NCBI RefSeq assembly: GCF_048771995.1
Contig: NC_133026.1
Coordinates: forward strand, 13,480,001 to 13,544,000
Length of the DNA stretch: 64,000 bases
Source of the DNA: Taeniopygia guttata
Lineage: Eukaryota > Chordata > Aves > Passeriformes > Estrildidae
Direction of reading: 5' to 3'
This document shows positions 60,546 to 64,000 of the stretch, one piece after another (position 1 is the stretch's first letter; the number at the start of each line of letters is the position of its first letter). The position numbers were made by a program, and so were the translations under genes. The notes under the pieces were generated by a model. It ran no database searches and was not told the DNA's origin. It saw nothing but the letters and a program-made list of their open reading frames with translations.

Positions 60546-63033
60546 GCGTAAGCCATAAACTTTGTTACTATGGGTGATTGAACATCATATGTTTATTGCT
60601 GATCAGCATTTTACAAAGTAGTGTTACAAGGGATTATACTGCACTTAAATTGTATACATCACTGCACATATATTCTGAAGTTATGTAATGCATTTACCTC
60701 TTTTTATGGTTTAGGTTTTTTTTTTTTTTTTTACTGTAAGAATATACTCAGTGTGCTAAATAAACATGAAAAACCTAAGTTAATTTCACATAACTCATTA
60801 TCATTAAAGAATTGGAGGATGTGTGTGTCAGGATTGGTGATAGGTCCACACAGGTCAAACACTCAGTCTTATTCATGGCACGGAGAGAACCTGCGTATTG
60901 ATTTCCTGTGTTTTTAAAAAAACCAAATAATTCTTATCTCTGACTTCGTAAGAGATGACTCATATTTATTTGCAAAGGTCTTACCTTTAAGCATTTAGTT
61001 CTTTAATTTCCTTCACAGGAGTTACTTAACACAGCTGTCAAAATCACAATCTAGTGGAAAAAATACAGAATCTTCAATTACCACTATTGCTTGTACAAGT
61101 TTTCAGTTTTCATCCTACATTTCCTTTGTTGAATATTGAACACCCCCTTCCTGTTTTGAATTCTGTTTCCCTCCCTTGTTTTTGGTATATATACTATGTG
61201 TCTGTTCTGGGTTTTTCAATAGGAGTTTCTCTTCCTGTAATTCTGCTTTAAGATCTAATCCATTATGTACACTATTGTTATGCTCATTCATTAAAATAGA
61301 TGTGTTCTCTTGTCAATTAATAATATTTGTTAGACTAGTAAGATAATCAAATGAACAGACAAGTGTTAAACTACTGAGAATTACTCTGCTGAAACCTTTG
61401 GAAGAAATTCCAGTTTTGCCTTGTGTATTCAAAAAGCCAAAAATGGCTCTTAGGAATTAGAAGCACCTCAAAAATATTTTTGAAGGTAGAAGTCTTATGA
61501 CAAACAGGAAGAAATTTCAAATGAGAGTGTTAAATAATGGAAACCACTGGAGTGAGTTACCTGTAAACAAAATGAGAATTTCCATGAACTCTTAGGGCCT
61601 GGATTTGGACAAGCAGTTATTTTTTATTAGTTTTCAAGTAAGCCATAAACACTTTGAAATGTTTAACTAAGAATTTATTACTATTTATACCACTTTTCTC
61701 GTAATTAAGTGTGTCAGAGGCGTAAGTGAACTGCCAGAGGGCCTTAGACCTTGGTGATACAAGGATGACTAACCAGATTTGGCTCTTGATGCAGCTCGCC
61801 GAAGTTGTCGGGCTGGAAGAGGAAGAGAATGAAAAGGGACTTGTGTTGCGTTCCTACCACAGCAGGGCTGGGGTACCACGTTTGTTACCTGAGGCCAGAC
61901 CCACCTGTGCCACAGAAGTGCTCACTTTGACTAAAACCAGTTCTCTTTAAATTGGGACCAATGCCTGACGTGAACCCTTTTAATTTCAAGTGCTGAGACC
62001 AAAAGCAATCCATTAGAAGGCCAAACAAGTCAGGATTTGTTGTGATTTTCATCATTTATGTAAGAACATAAACTTTAAATCCAGGCTCTTTGCTGCTGTC
62101 AGAATGACCACCTGAATCATCTTTTCTCTCTATCTCGAAATGTCCATTGCTTTTTTTTCTTTTTTTTTTAAACTTCAGTGGGCAGAGCCAGTAAGTTTCT
62201 TTCAACCTGGATCAATTCTTAAGTCTGATCCACTGCACCATCACACAGAGAGAAGTACTACCTTAACCAGGGAGGGTAATAGATGAACAGGGAGTTGTAG
62301 CAACTTCTTTTGGAACCAAAGAGAAACATGGTGCTCTTTGCAGAGAACATATATATTTCACCAATGCACATTACATCAATAGGAGTGCTATCTCTGTAAT
62401 TTTCAGACAGCTGATTCTACATATGAATCTCACAGTTATCTTTTAAATAGATTTTTTTAAGGGGATTGAAAGAATTTTGTGCATTTGAGCTCTAATCTTA
62501 TGAAATGCTTGCTTAGTTTGTTAAAAAGTTCATGGATTGTCTTGGCATAAACAATGACAGCAAAATGGATATGCTACCTAGCTTAGTTGTCAATTTCTCT
62601 TTAATTAGAATCCAGATAGCTGAAGATAATAGAGGTAAAACTGACAGAAAAAATAGACTGGTATCCTATTTGAAATAATACTGATACTTACTGATTAATA
62701 ATTTCACCACAAGTCTCCTCATGGACCACTCCAATTTCAGCTGATCATTGAATAACCCTACCTCTACTCTTTCATTGCCTGCAAAGAAATAGAGGGACAA
62801 GTGCAGAACTTGCAGAGTGGGCACAGGAAAGTGCAGTAAACACATAGACACTGTTTTCACAATTTATTTTGTGAATGTGATGAAAGTCAGAAGTGGACAA
62901 TATTTGCATGTTGCAACAGAATTCTGATCAGTCTGAAAGAGAGAACAGATCAGGCAAGAAGTACATTTTAATGAGTATAAAATACAAGACTAATAATTTA
63001 TTTTACCTATTCTTTTCTCTTCTCAACTCCTAG
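60546..63033. other. Region between the CpG island and the right-hand exons
   Basis: AT-rich with T-runs at 60,718-60,732 and 62,150-62,169. The plus-strand open frame at 61,726-61,950 has some acidic coding-like content but no splice link that I can support. It is probably the first intron or upstream flank of the unknown plus-strand gene. Confidence 0.45.
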
Positions 63034-63127
63034 CAATGCAAGAAAAATATGGACTTCCATTAGCTAACAAACAGAAACAGAAATGGCATACCCTTACAAA
63101 GGCAAACATTGAACAATATTGTAAAAG
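63034..63127 (+). CDS. Exon of an unrecognised gene
   Basis: The acceptor, a pyrimidine tract ending CTCAACTCCTAG, precedes 63,034 and the donor AAAAG|GTATGT follows 63,127. The 94 bases are open in one frame only: 2 bases, 30 codons starting MQEKYGLPLANKQKQKW and ending ANIEQYCK, and 2 bases (AG). The other two frames have stops. The phase fits the next exon exactly (AG|G, Arg). The Met is the first complete codon, so translation could start here, after a 5' UTR exon that may lie in the CpG island. The peptide is polar and Lys/Gln-rich. I know CUL2 as the neighbour of CREM on this side, but this is not the CUL2 N-terminus as I remember it. Confidence 0.6.
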
Positions 63128-63726
63128 GTATGTAAATATTTTTTTGAATGTATATAGTTTTTTTTTAATTACACATCTGTAGAATTATAAGTATTTGTAA
63201 TACCTCCTTCCCTAAACTGTGTCAAGTTGAAAATAAAACTGAGTAGTACGTGTAGTACAAGAGCAAATTGATGATCCTTGTATTGTTATTATTTGCTACT
63301 GCCATCACTGGAACCTCTGAAAATCAATACTGCCTAAATTAGCGCTGTGCTAAAGCACTGCCTTGATTTTTGTGGGTTGCATAAGCCAGAAGCACACAAA
63401 GGAATAGCCTTGAGGAGTCCCAGGTCTGGCTTAGCGAGAAGCCTGGCCTAACAGCTGTGAGGCTTTGCAGTACCTCAGCTAGATCTAGTTTGCCTTGTGC
63501 CATGTAAACAGTAGGCTTTCTTTATTTGAAAGGGTTGGACATTATTATTGGTGAAGGGGATATCAAATACTATTCCAGGTCCATTTTTTTAAAATCTTGT
63601 TACTTTGATTTTCTTGGGTTTGTAATGATTTGATTTTGGATAATAAGTTGCAGTAATGTGATAATATTTTACACTCCAAAAACGAAATACAACGTTTTAG
63701 CATGGTTTGTTTGTGTTTGTTTTGTT

Positions 63727-63730
<4 letters not shown>

Positions 63731-63762
<32 letters not shown>
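63731..63762 (+). repeat. Poly-T tract, 32 bases
   Basis: Thirty-two uninterrupted T bases, followed by ACTTTTTTAG, which is the acceptor of the next exon. It serves as, or has grown from, the polypyrimidine tract. Its length may vary or be misassembled. Confidence 0.95.
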
Positions 63763-63768
<6 letters not shown>

Positions 63769-63772
63769 TTAG

Positions 63773-63839
63773 GATTTGTAATAAGAAATTGAAATTTATA
63801 AGTACAGAACAGGTATCCCAAGTCATATGCTACTGTCTG
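63773..63839 (+). CDS. Next exon of the unrecognised gene
   Basis: The acceptor ACTTTTTTAG precedes 63,773 and the donor CTG|GTATGT follows 63,839. The 67 bases are 1 base that completes Arg from the previous exon plus 22 codons: ICNKKLKF, then STEQVSQVICYCL. The combined frame has no stop across the junction. Three Cys residues lie in this exon (plus one at the end of the previous). No family is recognised. The gene continues past the window, so it is partial. Confidence 0.55.
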
Positions 63840-64000
63840 GTATGTCCTGCAGTTTGAAAGGAGGTGCTTATTGACGCACTAAAACTTAGCAAAGCAAATC
63901 AAAGTACACTAGCAGCTAAACTGCAATCACTTCATTAATCACTGCTTGAACAACAACACAAATGGCTAAAATGATTCGTGAATGTGTACTTAGATACATG

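Noticed and set aside
1-64000. CRISPR arrays, tRNA or rRNA genes, bacterial-type operons
   Set aside because: None seen; the DNA is vertebrate nuclear with spliced genes and LINE/LTR repeats.

Overview
The window is vertebrate nuclear DNA, almost certainly from a bird. The sequence is AT-rich and intron-rich, with CR1 LINE 3' ends, a CR1 reverse-transcriptase fragment and several LTRs of types familiar from avian genomes, plus two CpG islands. A passerine is plausible from the LTR mix, but that is inference.

The main content is one gene, CREM (cAMP-responsive element modulator), transcribed on the minus strand. All main coding exons can be read with consensus splice sites and matching phases. 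From 5' to 3', in falling coordinates, they are: a CpG-island promoter with a probable non-coding exon A (about 59.66-60.0 kb); an alternative first exon of theta type (54.75 kb); exon B with the main ATG (54.1 kb); glutamine-rich exon C (46.2 kb); kinase-inducible exons E and F (41.3 and 41.1 kb); glutamine-rich exon G (35.6 kb); the ICER exon and its internal promoter (32.0-32.16 kb); exon H (27.5 kb); and two alternative bZIP exons, DBD I (25.7 kb) and DBD II (25.3 kb). The full-length activator built from B-C-E-F-G-H plus a bZIP exon is 314 residues. The theta start adds 15 residues. The ICER start gives a 108-residue repressor.

At the far left, bases 1-61 on the minus strand are the first coding bases of CCNY (cyclin Y), cut by the window edge, with its CpG-island promoter at about 62-860. 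CCNY and CREM in tandem match the CUL2-CREM-CCNY neighbourhood known from other vertebrates. About 23 kb between the CCNY promoter and the 3' end of CREM holds only repeats. At the far right, on the plus strand, two exons (63,034-63,127 and 63,773-63,839) join in one open frame. They belong to a gene I do not recognise, which continues past the window.

The most interesting parts are the layered internal promoters of CREM. These are a theta promoter with an RFX-type X-box and a CRE-like site; the ICER promoter with tandem CRE-like elements; and a second intronic site with two perfect CRE palindromes 74 bp apart that may be another cAMP-controlled promoter. An exon G about 16 codons shorter than the mammalian form I recall, an unexplained GC-rich block with an ORF at 52.1-52.7 kb, and the unknown right-hand gene are also worth following up.
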